Assembly (NCBI GenBank): GCA_029209985.1
Contig: JARGNZ010000023.1
Coordinates: 1 to 52,199 of the forward strand
Length of the DNA: 52,199 bases
Direction of reading: 5' to 3'
DNA from: Parvibaculaceae bacterium
GTDB lineage: Bacteria > Pseudomonadota > Alphaproteobacteria > Parvibaculales > Parvibaculaceae
Shown: positions 21,518-32,247 of the stretch, piece after piece
Layout of the letters: the number at the start of each line of letters is the position of its first letter
How positions within the stretch are numbered: the first letter of the stretch is position 1
The notes under the pieces: model-generated
Told to the model about the DNA's origin: nothing
Seen by the model: only the letters and a program-made list of their open reading frames with translations
Databases searched by the model: none
Translations under genes and position numbers: made by a program

Positions 21518-24406
21518 ATGTCTACTGATGATCAAAACCCATCCGAAGCCCGCGATTACCGCGAAACTCTCTTCTTGCCCAAAACAGACTTTCCGATGAA
21601 GGCGGGCCTACCTAAGCGCGAGCCAGACTGGCTTGCCCGCTGGGAAGCCATTGACCTCTACGGTAAATTACGCGAGCAGGGCAAAACCCGCGAGCAATTC
21701 ATTCTTCATGACGGCCCTCCCTACGCCAATGGCGAGATCCATATTGGACACGCCCTCAATAAGACGCTCAAAGACCTTGTCGTGAAATCTCAAACGATGA
21801 TGGGCAAAGACGCACCTTACGTGCCGGGCTGGGATTGTCACGGCCTGCCGATCGAATGGAAGATTGAAGAAAAATACCGCCAAAAAGGTAAAAACAAAGA
21901 CGAAGTGCCCGCGCTTGAATTTAGAAAAGAGTGCCGTGACTTTGCCGACAAATGGGTTGGGGTGCAAAAAGAAGGCTTCAAACGCCTTGGCGTTTTGGGT
22001 GATTGGGAAAACCCGTATCTAACAATGGATTTTGTTGCCGAAGCACGCACGGTTGAAGAGTTCCAAAAGTTCTTGATGAATGGGTCCCTCTACCGTGGCT
22101 CCAAGCCGGTGATGTGGTCTGTTATCGAGAAAACGGCATTGGCAGAAGCTGAGGTTGAATACCAAGACCATAAATCGCACACGATTTGGGTGCGGTTCCC
22201 AGTGGTGGCGGGCGATGCTGCACTTGAGGGCGCTTCTGTTGTCATCTGGACCACAACCCCTTGGACCATTCCGGCCAACCGGGCCATCAGCTTTTCTAGC
22301 AAAATCAACTACGGCATCTACGAAGTTACGGCGACCGCAGAAGAGTGTTGGGCCAAAGTCGGCGAGAAACTTGTTCTGGCAGATACATTGGCAGACGGTG
22401 TAGCGAAGTCAGCGCGGATTGAAGGCTGGACCCGTGTAGGCGACGCCCCTGACATGAGCAAGGTTGTGTGCGCCCACCCACTGCGCGGTCAAGGGTATGA
22501 CTTTGATGTGCCTTTGTTGAACGGCGATCACGTCACTGAAGAAGCAGGTACGGGCTTTGTGCATACGGCACCTGGCCATGGTCAAGATGACTACATGATC
22601 TGGATCCAAAACTTTGGCTACAAAGGCATTCCAGAAACAGTGAACGAAGAAGGCGTCTATTACGATGACATTCCTTTGTTCGCAGGGTGTTATGTCCTCG
22701 ACCGTAAAGGTAAAGAAGGCAACGCCAATAAAACCGTGATGGATGAGCTGATCAAAGCAGAGCAACTCTTAGCTCGTGGTCGTGTTGTGCACTCTTATCC
22801 GCATAGCTGGCGTTCTAAAGCACCGCTCATTTTCCGCAATACGGCACAATGGTTTGTGGCGATGGACGCTGAGATTGATGTGGCAGGCGGAAAAGAATTG
22901 CGTGCTGTCGCTCTGGACGAAATTGACCAAGTGAAATGGGTTCCGCCACGCGGCCGCAACCGCATTCATGCCATGGTCGAAGGGCGCCCGGATTGGGTGC
23001 TGTCGCGCCAACGGGCATGGGGGGTTCCCCTGACATTGTTCGTGCACGTCGAAACGGGCGAGTTGTTGCGGGATGAAACCGTCAATAAACGCATTGTGAA
23101 AGCGGTAGCGGCCCAAGGTGCGGATGCTTGGTTTGAACAGCCCAATAGCGCCTTTTTAGGGGAAGGCTATAACCCGGACGACTACGAAAAAGTGACAGAC
23201 ATTCTGGATGTTTGGTTTGATAGCGGCACCACCCATGCGTTTGTTTTGGAAGCACGCGACGGCCTGCGTTCACCAGCTGATCTGTACCTTGAAGGATCAG
23301 ACCAGCATCGCGGTTGGTTCCAATCTTCTTTGCTGGAAAGCTGTGCAACACGCGGTCACGCCCCTTATAAGCAAGTCGTGACACATGGCATGACCATGGA
23401 CGCCAAGGGCAAAAAAATGTCCAAGTCTGTTGGGAACACCATCGCGCCGCAAAAAATCATGCAGCAATATGGGGCAGATATTCTGCGCCTATGGACAGCA
23501 AGCACTGACTATTGGGAAGATCACAATATTGGGGATGAGATCATCAAGTCCCACGTGGATTCCTATCGCAAATTGCGCAACACCTTCCGCTTCTTGCTGG
23601 GTAATTTGGACGGGTTCACAGATGCTGACCGCATAGCGCGTGAAGACATGCCAGAACTTGAGCAGCTTATTCTGCACAGACTGTATGAATTGGATGCGCT
23701 CGTGCGCGATGCGTATACCGCATATGATTTTAAGCGTGTCACTCATGCCTTGATTAACTTCATGAACGTCGAGTTGTCAGCTTTCTACTTTGATATTCGG
23801 AAAGACGCATTGTACTGCGACGCTAGAAGCTCGCTCGAACGCCGGGCGGCTTGCACGGTTCTTGATGAGCTATTCATGTGCTTGACAACATGGTTGGCCC
23901 CTGTTCTCAGTTTCTCTGCGGAAGAAATTTGGCAGACACGTTTCCCAACCGAAGACGGTTCTGTGCACCTCCAAACGTTCCCAGAAATCAGTGCCGATTG
24001 GCGCAATGATGCCTTGGCCGAAAAATGGGTGAAGGTACGCGAGCTTCGCCGGGTGGTCACTGGGGCATTGGAAATTGAACGCCGGGAAAAACGTATCGGT
24101 TCGTCACTGGAAGCCGCCCCGGATGTGTACGTTGCCGATAAAGCTTATATCGAAGCCTTGGACGGTTTAGATTTATCCGAGATCGCCATCACATCTCAGT
24201 CCACTTTGTTGGAAGGAGAAGGACCATCAGAGGCTTTCCGTTTGGATGACGTGCCCGGCATTGCGGTGGTGCCTAAAATGGCCCAAGGTCAAAAATGTCA
24301 ACGCAGCTGGAAAGTACTGCCAGAGGTTGGGTCAGTTGAGGGGTTCCCTGATTTGACCCCACGAGATGCTGCTGCAGTTGCTGAATTTGATGCGGCGCAT
24401 TCGTAG
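21518..24406 (+). CDS. ileS: Isoleucine--tRNA ligase
   Basis: A 962-residue class I aminoacyl-tRNA synthetase charging tRNA-Ile. HIGH is at residues 75-78 (HIGHALNKTLKD) and KMSKS at 633-637. The CP1 editing domain is present (GTGFVHTAPGHGQDDY), as is the DVWFDSGTTH and EGSDQHRGWFQSSL catalytic region. The end lacks a full C-terminal zinc motif, since only one Cys (QKCQRSWK) is visible there. ATG 21518 is chosen over the upstream TTG at 21476, which lies in a hairpin. It is followed after 50 bp by lspA. Confidence 0.98.
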   Translation: MSTDDQNPSEARDYRETLFLPKTDFPMKAGLPKREPDWLARWEAIDLYGKLREQGKTREQFILHDGPPYANGEIHIGHALNKTLKDLVVKSQTMMGKDAPYVPGWDCHGLPIEWKIEEKYRQKGKNKDEVPALEFRKECRDFADKWVGVQKEGFKRLGVLGDWENPYLTMDFVAEARTVEEFQKFLMNGSLYRGSKPVMWSVIEKTALAEAEVEYQDHKSHTIWVRFPVVAGDAALEGASVVIWTTTPWTIPANRAISFSSKINYGIYEVTATAEECWAKVGEKLVLADTLADGVAKSARIEGWTRVGDAPDMSKVVCAHPLRGQGYDFDVPLLNGDHVTEEAGTGFVHTAPGHGQDDYMIWIQNFGYKGIPETVNEEGVYYDDIPLFAGCYVLDRKGKEGNANKTVMDELIKAEQLLARGRVVHSYPHSWRSKAPLIFRNTAQWFVAMDAEIDVAGGKELRAVALDEIDQVKWVPPRGRNRIHAMVEGRPDWVLSRQRAWGVPLTLFVHVETGELLRDETVNKRIVKAVAAQGADAWFEQPNSAFLGEGYNPDDYEKVTDILDVWFDSGTTHAFVLEARDGLRSPADLYLEGSDQHRGWFQSSLLESCATRGHAPYKQVVTHGMTMDAKGKKMSKSVGNTIAPQKIMQQYGADILRLWTASTDYWEDHNIGDEIIKSHVDSYRKLRNTFRFLLGNLDGFTDADRIAREDMPELEQLILHRLYELDALVRDAYTAYDFKRVTHALINFMNVELSAFYFDIRKDALYCDARSSLERRAACTVLDELFMCLTTWLAPVLSFSAEEIWQTRFPTEDGSVHLQTFPEISADWRNDALAEKWVKVRELRRVVTGALEIERREKRIGSSLEAAPDVYVADKAYIEALDGLDLSEIAITSQSTLLEGEGPSEAFRLDDVPGIAVVPKMAQGQKCQRSWKVLPEVGSVEGFPDLTPRDAAAVAEFDAAHS

Positions 24407-24456
24407 AGATTTGTGAGCGGCATCATAGTGCCTAATCACGCGAGGGGAGAGCACAG

Positions 24457-25056
24457 ATGAAGATTGCGGGCTACACACTGAATAAAGAGACGTTCTGGGG
24501 CCCGCTTTCATACATCGGAAGCCTTGTGGCTCTGTTCGGGTTTTTATCCGACCGGGTGCATAAGTGGTGGATGCTTGATGTCTATAACATCGCGCAACGT
24601 GCCCCCGTTGACGTTTTGCAACTCCGGTTCGGCGAAACCAATGTGTTGGGCTTTAACCTGTTAATGGCGTGGAACAAAGGGGTGAGTTACGGCCTCTTTG
24701 CCTCTGATGGCATGACGGGCCGAGTGATTCTGATTTTGTTTGCGCTCGCTTTGGTCGTTGGGCTGGGAATCTGGCTGGCTCGATTGACCACCCCCCTTAT
24801 GGGTATTGCAGTGGGATTGGTCATTGGGGGCGCTGTGGGGAATGTCTATGACCGGGTGTTTTTTGGCGCTGTCGCTGACTTTTTCCACGTATATTGGAAC
24901 AGCTATAACTGGTATATTTTTAACATCGCGGATGTTTGGATTGTTCTGGGTGTCATGATTATGGTGTATGATGCGTTTTTCCCGCAGGGGGAGACAAAGA
25001 AGTCGCTTCAAGAAAATGAAGAAGGGCTTGAAACAAAAGGCAAGAACGGCGAATAA
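24457..25056 (+). CDS. lspA: Lipoprotein signal peptidase (signal peptidase II)
   Basis: A 199-residue inner-membrane aspartyl protease that cleaves prolipoprotein signal peptides. It has four hydrophobic segments, SDRVHKWW with the conserved Asp/Lys, WNKGVSYGLF, GGAVGNVYDRV, and the catalytic Asp residues D141 (VADFF) and D159 (FNIADVWI). A charged 25-residue C-terminal tail is longer than usual. GGGGAG precedes ATG 24457. It follows ileS and precedes a DUF3035 lipoprotein gene, which is one of its likely substrates. Confidence 0.96.
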   Translation: MKIAGYTLNKETFWGPLSYIGSLVALFGFLSDRVHKWWMLDVYNIAQRAPVDVLQLRFGETNVLGFNLLMAWNKGVSYGLFASDGMTGRVILILFALALVVGLGIWLARLTTPLMGIAVGLVIGGAVGNVYDRVFFGAVADFFHVYWNSYNWYIFNIADVWIVLGVMIMVYDAFFPQGETKKSLQENEEGLETKGKNGE

Positions 25057-25185
25057 TAGCGTTCAATATATGCTTTACGCTTCAGGCTTTAAGCATCTAG
25101 CTCTGCGGGGGCGCACAAGCGAGTGATTGGATGGGCGGAACAGCTCAGCAAGACCACTGAACAGGTAAAGGGACGGGTTTAACCC

Positions 25186-25764
25186 ATGGTATTTTCTTTC
25201 GAACAAATGCGCCGGAAGGCACTGGTGATAACAGGAGCGACTGTATTGGCGCTTAGCCTGTCAGGTTGCGGCGGCGGTGATGGTATTCGCGAAGCGCTTG
25301 GCTACACCAAAGAAGCGCCCGATGAGTTCACCATTGTGACAAAGGCACCATTGGTTGTACCGCCTGACTTCTCTCTCCGTCCACCACGTCCCGGCGCACC
25401 GTCTCCACGCGAGACACAGCCAGAAGCCTTGGCTGAATCGTTGTTGATCGGTACGCAATCAGGGACAACGGCAGCAGACAAAGGGGAGCAAATTTTGCTC
25501 GCCAAAGCAGGCGCCACCAGAGCCGATAGCGACATTCGTACTGTAATTGACGAAGAAACACGCTCGCTAAAAGCCAAGCAAGACACCTTCACGAATGATG
25601 TTTTGTTCTGGAAAAAACAACCTGATCCGGCCATTCGGACAGTGGATGCAGCAGGCGAAGCGAAACGCTTGCGCGAAAATGAAGCTTTGGGCCTTCCGGT
25701 AACCGAAGGCGTGACACCAGAAGAAGAAGAGGATGAAGGTGGTATTTTCGACTACCTCTTCTAG
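25186..25764 (+). CDS. DUF3035 family lipoprotein
   Basis: A 192-residue protein with a signal peptide ending in the lipobox LSGC (Cys at about residue 28), then the DUF3035 core PDEFTIVTKAPLVVPPDFSLRPPRPG and an acidic C-terminus ending FDYLF. Function is unknown; it should be lipid-anchored. ATG 25186 is the first start, but ATG 25207 (MRRKALVITG) gives a more standard lipoprotein signal. It lies between lspA and the M16 pair, a gene order seen in many alphaproteobacteria, and is followed by a terminator. Confidence 0.9.
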   Translation: MVFSFEQMRRKALVITGATVLALSLSGCGGGDGIREALGYTKEAPDEFTIVTKAPLVVPPDFSLRPPRPGAPSPRETQPEALAESLLIGTQSGTTAADKGEQILLAKAGATRADSDIRTVIDEETRSLKAKQDTFTNDVLFWKKQPDPAIRTVDAAGEAKRLRENEALGLPVTEGVTPEEEEDEGGIFDYLF

Positions 25765-25812
25765 GCTTTTAGTTCAGTAGCAACCAGAACACGAGAAATA
25801 ACTTTAGAGTGT

Positions 25813-25855
25813 AACACCCGGGCCAAACTTGAAAAACGGCACCGGGTGTTTTCTA
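25813..25855 (+). terminator. Intrinsic terminator after the DUF3035 gene
   Basis: AACACCCGG (25813-25821) pairs with CCGGGTGTT (25842-25850) and is followed by TTCT. The T-run is short, so efficiency may be moderate. Confidence 0.75.
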
Positions 25856-25875
25856 TTAACGGGTGTTCTCTATTA
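25844..25875 (+). repeat. Duplicated 3' arm of the terminator
   Basis: GGGTGTTTTCTATTA (25844-25858) is repeated with one change at 25861-25875. The second copy can also pair with the terminator's 5' arm, giving two mutually exclusive hairpins. Confidence 0.8.
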
Positions 25876-26003
25876 CACTGAGGGCCGTTCCATAGTCACG
25901 CCATTATTGGGATGTACCAACTGGGCCAATGATGTTCGGCCTTCACTGGGAAGAAACCCACCCGATTGCCACTTACAATCCGTTCGCCATATGTAGGAAT
26001 GTT

Positions 26004-27467
26004 ATGCCTGATCAAAAACCCTCTCCTGTCTTGAAACCAGTACCTACGAGTTCTCGGTTTGGTTTCTATTCTTTTGTTGGATTGATTGTTTTCGCCGCTG
26101 TCGTTTTAGCGTATCGCGGATGGTCCGCTGAGGGGGAAGCAGCGCAGGAGGCTCCAATAGCTGAGCCGCAAACAAGCTCCATGTCGCAAAGCTTTACACT
26201 CGATAATGGATTGAAAGTGGTTGTGCTGCCTGACCATAGAGCGCCGGTTGTCACCCACATGGTTTGGTACAATGTCGGGGCGTCTGATGAGCCAGAGGGG
26301 AAGTCCGGCATTGCGCATTTTCTTGAGCACCTCATGTTCAAAGGCACCCATAAAATTGCACCCGGCGAACTCTCGAAAATTGTTGCACGAAATGGGGGGC
26401 AAGATAATGCCTTCACCTCCCAAGATTATACGGGCTATTTTCAGCGTGTTGCCAAGGATCGTTTGTCGCTTGTCATGGAAATGGAAGCCGACCGCATGAC
26501 AAATTTGGTCCTAACCGATGCAGAAGTATTGCCGGAACGTGATGTTGTGCTCGAAGAACGCCGCGCCCGCACCGACAACAACCCGTCGGCATTGCTTGGC
26601 GAACAGATGAGCGCATTACAGTATCCAAACCACCCTTACGGCATTCCAGTTATTGGCTGGCCAGATGAAATTGCCGCGTTGACCACGCAAGATGCAATTT
26701 CATTCTACCGCGCACACTACAGCCCCGAGAATGCAATTTTGGTGGTGGCCGGGGATGTAACCATGGAAGAACTACGCCCCTTAGCTGAAAAGTATTATGG
26801 AGTTGTCGCCCCAACCGGAGACGTGAAGCCCCGTGTGCGCACGACACCAGAGAGATTGAGCGCAGCGCAACGGGTGGTGCGAGAAGATGCCCGTGCCCGT
26901 CAACCGTCGTTATCGCGCATGTATATGGCCCCCAGTTATCATATCGACCATGCGCAAGGGGCGGCCCGAGAGCTTATGACCAATATGCTAGGGGGAGGCG
27001 CGACCAGCACCCTCTACCGTCGATTGGTTGTCGAAGAGCAAGTTGCTGCGGCGGCAGGGGCTTGGTATCAGAGCGGTGGATTAGACGGAGGGCGCATTGG
27101 TGTGTATGCCGTGCCGCGTCCGGGGGTGGCATTAGATGAGTTAGAGGCCGCTTTAGACAACGCTTTGGCAGATTTTATTGCAACGCCGCCAGAGCAATCA
27201 CAATTAGACCGGGCGAAATCATTACTGCTGGCAGAAACAATCTACAGTCGAGATAGCCAACAAGACATGGCACGCCTCTTCGGCTCGACCCTGACAAGCG
27301 GCGGTACAATCGCCGAAATCGAAAATTGGGAACAAGAGATTAGGAATGTTGATTTAGCGGCCATTCAAAAAGCAGCGCGTGGCGCTTTCGACCTTTCGCA
27401 GTCTGTGACGGGGTGGTTGCAACCCGCGCCAACAACGCCTGTTATTTCAGAACAAGAGGAGCTTTGA
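26004..27467 (+). CDS. M16 family zinc metallopeptidase, membrane-anchored
   Basis: A 487-residue pitrilysin/insulinase-family peptidase. A short N-terminus and one membrane helix (about residues 20-38) place the catalytic part in the periplasm. The inverted zinc motif HFLEH (residues 105-109) and downstream Glu-rich helix EERRARTDN are intact, and the GATSTLYRRLVVEEQ segment of the second half-domain is present. ATG 26004 with AGGAA upstream is better than the start 75 nt earlier. It ends 2 nt before the next M16 gene, with which it likely forms an active/inactive heterodimer. Confidence 0.94.
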   Translation: MPDQKPSPVLKPVPTSSRFGFYSFVGLIVFAAVVLAYRGWSAEGEAAQEAPIAEPQTSSMSQSFTLDNGLKVVVLPDHRAPVVTHMVWYNVGASDEPEGKSGIAHFLEHLMFKGTHKIAPGELSKIVARNGGQDNAFTSQDYTGYFQRVAKDRLSLVMEMEADRMTNLVLTDAEVLPERDVVLEERRARTDNNPSALLGEQMSALQYPNHPYGIPVIGWPDEIAALTTQDAISFYRAHYSPENAILVVAGDVTMEELRPLAEKYYGVVAPTGDVKPRVRTTPERLSAAQRVVREDARARQPSLSRMYMAPSYHIDHAQGAARELMTNMLGGGATSTLYRRLVVEEQVAAAAGAWYQSGGLDGGRIGVYAVPRPGVALDELEAALDNALADFIATPPEQSQLDRAKSLLLAETIYSRDSQQDMARLFGSTLTSGGTIAEIENWEQEIRNVDLAAIQKAARGAFDLSQSVTGWLQPAPTTPVISEQEEL

Positions 27468-27469
27468 TC

Positions 27470-28825
27470 ATGAATTGGATGAAAGCCATAACACGCGGTT
27501 TAAGCGTGAACGCCATTCTGTTGGTCGGATCCATCGTGTCTGCACAAGCCGCAGACGTGCAACACGTGGTCAGTGATAAAGGCATTGAAGCGTGGTTGGT
27601 GGAAGAACACTCTTTGCCGATGATCGTCTTAAAGGCTGGATGGAAAGGGGGCGCATTGCGCGACCCAGAAGGCAAAGAAGGCCTCACCATGATGATGACT
27701 GGCCTTCTCAATGAAGGAGCGGGTGAATACGACAGCCAAGCCTTTCAAGAAAAATTGGATGATCTTGCCATTCAGCTAAACTTCGACGCCAACCAAGATG
27801 ATGTTGATGTGACGCTGAAGACGCTCACCGAAAATCGCGATGAAGCGGTCCGCCTATTGAAACTCGCGCTTAAACGTGCGCGTTTTGACCCAGCAGCGAT
27901 TGAACGCATACGGGCTCAAATGAAGGTGAACCTCCAACGCAACGAGCAAGACCCGCGCAAGAAAGCATATGAAGCTTGGTATGATGCAGCGTTGCCCGGC
28001 CACCCCTACGCCCGACCGTCCGGGGGAACCGAAGAAAGCATTGAGAGCATCACCCGCGAACAATTAGCCGCCGCCCAGATGCATTTGCTGGGACGCAACA
28101 ATCTGAACGTCTCCGTGGTGGGAGACATTACGGCCGATGAGTTAAAGACGCTCTTGGATGATATTTTCAGTGAACTCCCCGAAGTCGCTTTGCTGGGGGA
28201 GGAGTTGGATACTGATGTTAAGGTCGGCCCGCAAACGCTTGTTTCAGAGCGAGATAATCCTCAGAGCATTGTTGTTTTCGGCGGCCCGGGTCTATTGCGC
28301 GATGACCCCGATTTCATTCCTGCCTTCGTGATGAATTACATTCTGGCAGGAGGAAACTTCTCCTCACGCCTGATGATTGAAGTGCGTGAAAAACGCGGCC
28401 TTGCTTATTCAGTGGGGGCTAATTTCTATCCGCTCGATCATGTGGGATTGTTTCTAGGACAAGTTGCAACGCAAAATGAACGGGTAGAGGAGTCTCTCGA
28501 CATTATTAAAAGCGAACTGGCGCTGATGGCCGAGAAGGGCGTGAGCGAAGAAGAATTGGCGAACGCGAAAACCTATCTGACAGGCTCCTATCCATTGCGC
28601 TTTGACAGCAATGAAAAAATTGCAAACCAACTCCATGCCTTGCAAATGGGTGGGTTGAGTATTGATTACGTGGTGAAACGAAATGGTCTTATTAATGAGG
28701 TAACTCAAGACGACATCGCTCGGGTGGCCCGCCGTCTTCTGCATCCCAATGAGCTGATTGTTTCTATAGTGGGTAAGCCGGTTCTGACATCCAACAACTC
28801 AGCACCCGCAAAAACTGAAAATTAG
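27470..28825 (+). CDS. M16 family protein lacking the zinc motif (exported partner subunit)
   Basis: A 451-residue M16-fold protein with a cleavable signal peptide (VSAQAADV, about residue 25). Where the partner has HxxEH this one reads GLTMMMTGLLNEGA, so the zinc site is lost. The second half keeps GGNFSSRLMIEVREKRGLAYSVG, the substrate-binding Arg/Tyr motif of non-catalytic M16 subunits. It starts 2 nt after the catalytic M16 gene, so the two are translationally coupled. Substrate unknown. Confidence 0.93.
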   Translation: MNWMKAITRGLSVNAILLVGSIVSAQAADVQHVVSDKGIEAWLVEEHSLPMIVLKAGWKGGALRDPEGKEGLTMMMTGLLNEGAGEYDSQAFQEKLDDLAIQLNFDANQDDVDVTLKTLTENRDEAVRLLKLALKRARFDPAAIERIRAQMKVNLQRNEQDPRKKAYEAWYDAALPGHPYARPSGGTEESIESITREQLAAAQMHLLGRNNLNVSVVGDITADELKTLLDDIFSELPEVALLGEELDTDVKVGPQTLVSERDNPQSIVVFGGPGLLRDDPDFIPAFVMNYILAGGNFSSRLMIEVREKRGLAYSVGANFYPLDHVGLFLGQVATQNERVEESLDIIKSELALMAEKGVSEEELANAKTYLTGSYPLRFDSNEKIANQLHALQMGGLSIDYVVKRNGLINEVTQDDIARVARRLLHPNELIVSIVGKPVLTSNNSAPAKTEN

Positions 28826-28966
28826 AAGAGTAATTGCTATCCATTGCCCTGAATTTACTTAACCGCGGCATCTTACGTACAGAATATCGATTTTATTGTG
28901 TACTAAGATGAGGAATCGCTAACCAATGGTAGGATATACTGATGCGAACGCTTCAGGGAGCACGAG

Positions 28967-30304
28967 ATGAGCACTCTTTATACTCAGACGATTGACCAAT
29001 GTTTCGAAAAACAGATTGGGGCCGGTGGTCTGTCTGAAAGTCGATATGCGGCGGAGTTTGAACGTGCACGTGAAGCAGCCTTGCGCCTCAAAGCCATCTC
29101 AGAAAAAGATGAATTACGTCTTTTGAAATTGCCCACTGAGCGGGATGATCTGGAGGCAATGAAGCCGCTCGCGGAGCACTTGCTCAACAATACAACCGAT
29201 TTATTTGTATTGGGCATTGGAGGGTCTTCTCTCGGCGCACAGGCGTTAGCGCAAATCGGCGGTTGGGGTACGCAAGCCTTTCAAGCACCTAAGTTGAGCA
29301 ATGGAATTGCAACGCGGTTTCATTTTTTGGAAAATCCAGACGCGATGTCCATGTCCATGGCGATGGAAAATATTGATCTCAAGACCACACGCTTTTTGGT
29401 TATATCCAAATCCGGCGGCACAGCCGAACCACTTTTGCAGATGATGATTGCCATCGATGCGTTGGAAAAAGCAGGCGCGGGCAAATATCTCAAATATCAT
29501 TTTGGCGTTGTGACTGAGCCAGCAAAAGACGGCGCACCAAACACATTACGCGCCATTGCCGAATCTTACGATTTTCCCATCATTGAGCATGACCCCGGTG
29601 TCGGCGGTCGCTATTCGGTTTTTTCAAACGTCGGACTATTACCAGCCTATATGATGGGGTTAGACCCGGTCGCCATTCGCGAAGGGGCCGGCGAGGTGTT
29701 GAGCGAAACCTTTGGCACAATGAACTCAGCACCGATTGAGGGCACCGCATTGGGCCTAGGTCTGGTGCACGACCATCATTGTTCGGTTGCCGTGCTGTTT
29801 AATTATGCGGATCGGCTTGAAAAACTGGGCCTATGGTACAGACAGCTTTGGGCAGAAAGTTTGGGCAAGAAGGGGCAGGGGACGCTACCCGTCGTGAGCC
29901 TTGGACCGACGGATCAACACAGTCAATTGCAGCTATACCTCAGCGGTCCCAAAGACAAATTCTATACAATGATCACCACCGACACCGCAGGCAATGGTCC
30001 TGCGGCACCCGCCGATATGGCCAATAAGGCCGGGCTGGACTATCTAGCAGGCCGCACAATCGGCGACCTTGTAGATGCCTCTCAGCGGGCCACCTACAAT
30101 ACATTGGCCGCAAATGGCTGTCCAACGCGCGAACTTCGGCTGAAAAGCATTGATGAGGCGACGATGGGCGCATTGATGATGCATTTCATGCTAGAAACCA
30201 TACTCACGGCTGACCTTATGAAGATAAACCCGTATAATCAGCCAGCAGTTGAGGAAGGTAAGATTCTTGCCCGCCGATACTTGCACGAGATGGACGCAAA
30301 TTAA
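28967..30304 (+). CDS. pgi: Glucose-6-phosphate isomerase
   Basis: A 445-residue short-form PGI interconverting glucose 6-phosphate and fructose 6-phosphate. Seen: [12 protein letters not shown] (residues about 83-94), [33 protein letters not shown] (loop with the catalytic region), and [18 protein letters not shown] with the conserved His. GGGAG precedes ATG 28967. It sits between the M16 pair and mutL, 14 bp before mutL. With the phosphofructokinase at 5291 it supplies upper glycolysis. Confidence 0.96.
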   Translation: MSTLYTQTIDQCFEKQIGAGGLSESRYAAEFERAREAALRLKAISEKDELRLLKLPTERDDLEAMKPLAEHLLNNTTDLFVLGIGGSSLGAQALAQIGGWGTQAFQAPKLSNGIATRFHFLENPDAMSMSMAMENIDLKTTRFLVISKSGGTAEPLLQMMIAIDALEKAGAGKYLKYHFGVVTEPAKDGAPNTLRAIAESYDFPIIEHDPGVGGRYSVFSNVGLLPAYMMGLDPVAIREGAGEVLSETFGTMNSAPIEGTALGLGLVHDHHCSVAVLFNYADRLEKLGLWYRQLWAESLGKKGQGTLPVVSLGPTDQHSQLQLYLSGPKDKFYTMITTDTAGNGPAAPADMANKAGLDYLAGRTIGDLVDASQRATYNTLAANGCPTRELRLKSIDEATMGALMMHFMLETILTADLMKINPYNQPAVEEGKILARRYLHEMDAN

Positions 30305-30318
30305 GAGACCCCAATCAG

Positions 30319-32205
30319 ATGAGCCGAATTCGTCGCTTAAGTGAAGGCACCGTAAACCGCATCGCCGCAGGTGAAGTGGTTGAGCGCCCTGCGAGCGCGG
30401 TGAAAGAACTGGTTGAGAATGCCATCGACGCTGGGGCGCACCACATTGATATTATCATTGGGTCTGGTGGCCGGGAACTGATCCGCATCACCGATGATGG
30501 ATGTGGCATGTCAGCAGAAGAATTACCCATTGCGATTGAACGCCACGCAACGTCGAAGCTTGCACTTGATGAGCGTGGCGGTGAAGACCTAGTGAACATC
30601 GCAAGTCTCGGCTTCCGGGGAGAAGCGTTGCCTTCCATCGGCGCTGTAGCGCGGTTGGGCATTACCTCACGTTCTCAGGGCGCTGAAACGGCCCATACCA
30701 TCACCGTCGAAGGCGGAGACATTTCTCCGATAGAGCCTGCCGCCGGCCCTGAAGGCACCCGCATCGAAGTGCGGGACCTTTTTTATGCGACACCGGCCCG
30801 ATTGAAATTCATGAAAAGCGAGCGGGCAGAAACCACAGCGGTTTCTGATGTGGTTAAACGCTTGGCAATGGCGCACCCTGATTGCGGCTTCACCCTAACG
30901 AGCGGCACACGCAACATGATGCGGCTTGAGGCCGAAGATCTAAGTACAGGGGAAGACGAGGCCCGGCTCCGCAGGCTTGCCGCTGTAATGGGACGAGAGT
31001 TTGGCGAAAATGCATTGCCGATTAGAGCAGAACGGGAGGGCGTACGCCTCAGCGGCTTTGCTGGCTTGCCAACATACAACCGAGGACGGGCTGACCTGCA
31101 GTTCCTGTTCGTCAATGGACGTCCAGTGCGCGACAAATTACTCGTGGGGGCTGTTCGGGGGGCTTACGCTGATTTCTTAGCGCGAGACCGCCATCCGATT
31201 GTGGCATTGTTTGTTGATATCGACCCCGGCGAAGTAGACGTAAACGTGCATCCAGCCAAAACGGAAGTGCGGTTTCGCGACTCCGGCAGAGTGCGTGGAC
31301 TGATCGTGGGGGCATTGCGGCTGGCGCTAACCGAAGCAGGACATAGAGCATCTACCACCGTCGCGGACAGTACGTTAGGGGCGTTGCGAGCGCAGCAACC
31401 CACCTCTTATCAGCCCGGCTCCTATCCAGCCAGCCCGTCCGGTTGGTCTGATAGTAGTGCGAGCTGGCGGGGGGCGTCAGCTTCCGTGCAACAAGCCGCT
31501 CATCAAGCCCAAGCTGGCTTTGCCGGATTGGCCCCCTCAGGACGGGTGGAAGATCAACCAACAGAAACAATCGATCCGCTAACCGGCGAAGTGACGATGT
31601 CACCAGCAGCCCCAGCACCGGTTGAGTTTCCCCTCGGTGTCGCGCGGGGGCAATTGCATGAAACATACATTATTGCTCAGACTGCGGACGGTATTGTGAT
31701 CGTCGATCAACACGCAGCGCACGAACGCCTTGTGTATGAACGCATGAAGCAAGACATTGCCCAATCAGGGATCAAACGCCAAGGCCTGCTCATTCCAGAA
31801 GTGGTGGAGTTAGATGAAGATGCCGCCGAACGCTTGGTGGCCCGTGCACCTCAGTTTGCAGAGCTGGGATTTGTCCTAGAGGCTTTTGGCGAAGGGGCGG
31901 TGGTTGTGCGTGAAATTCCGTCGCTTTTCAAAAAGCTCGATGTTCAGGGGCTTGTGCGTGATCTGGCAGATGAGCTGGTGGAGTTTGGCGAAGCACTGGC
32001 TTTGAAAGAACGCTTGGAAGAAGTGTGTGGTACGATTGCCTGTCACGGGTCCGTGCGCTCTGGCCGCCGGTTAACGGGCGAAGAAATGAATGCCTTGCTG
32101 CGAGAGATGGAAGCAACGCCACATTCGGGCCAATGTAACCATGGGCGTCCCACATATGTGGAATTGAAGTTAGCCGATATTGAACGCCTGTTTGGCCGTC
32201 GTTAA
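30319..32205 (+). CDS. mutL: DNA mismatch repair protein MutL
   Basis: A 628-residue GHKL ATPase. The N-terminal ATP site has [19 protein letters not shown] and GFRGEAL; the S5 fold follows, then a Pro/Ala/Gln-rich linker (about residues 355-440), then the dimerisation domain. The endonuclease motif DQHA(x)2E(x)4E starts at D463, and CNHGRP near the end completes the metal site, so this is the nicking type of MutL, usual where MutH is absent. Only a weak ribosome-binding site is seen; 14 bp from pgi, so it is probably cotranscribed. Confidence 0.97.
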   Translation: MSRIRRLSEGTVNRIAAGEVVERPASAVKELVENAIDAGAHHIDIIIGSGGRELIRITDDGCGMSAEELPIAIERHATSKLALDERGGEDLVNIASLGFRGEALPSIGAVARLGITSRSQGAETAHTITVEGGDISPIEPAAGPEGTRIEVRDLFYATPARLKFMKSERAETTAVSDVVKRLAMAHPDCGFTLTSGTRNMMRLEAEDLSTGEDEARLRRLAAVMGREFGENALPIRAEREGVRLSGFAGLPTYNRGRADLQFLFVNGRPVRDKLLVGAVRGAYADFLARDRHPIVALFVDIDPGEVDVNVHPAKTEVRFRDSGRVRGLIVGALRLALTEAGHRASTTVADSTLGALRAQQPTSYQPGSYPASPSGWSDSSASWRGASASVQQAAHQAQAGFAGLAPSGRVEDQPTETIDPLTGEVTMSPAAPAPVEFPLGVARGQLHETYIIAQTADGIVIVDQHAAHERLVYERMKQDIAQSGIKRQGLLIPEVVELDEDAAERLVARAPQFAELGFVLEAFGEGAVVVREIPSLFKKLDVQGLVRDLADELVEFGEALALKERLEEVCGTIACHGSVRSGRRLTGEEMNALLREMEATPHSGQCNHGRPTYVELKLADIERLFGRR

Positions 32206-32247
32206 CGAACCAAACCAGCGTGCAATATCGCGCACTGTCGCGTGATG

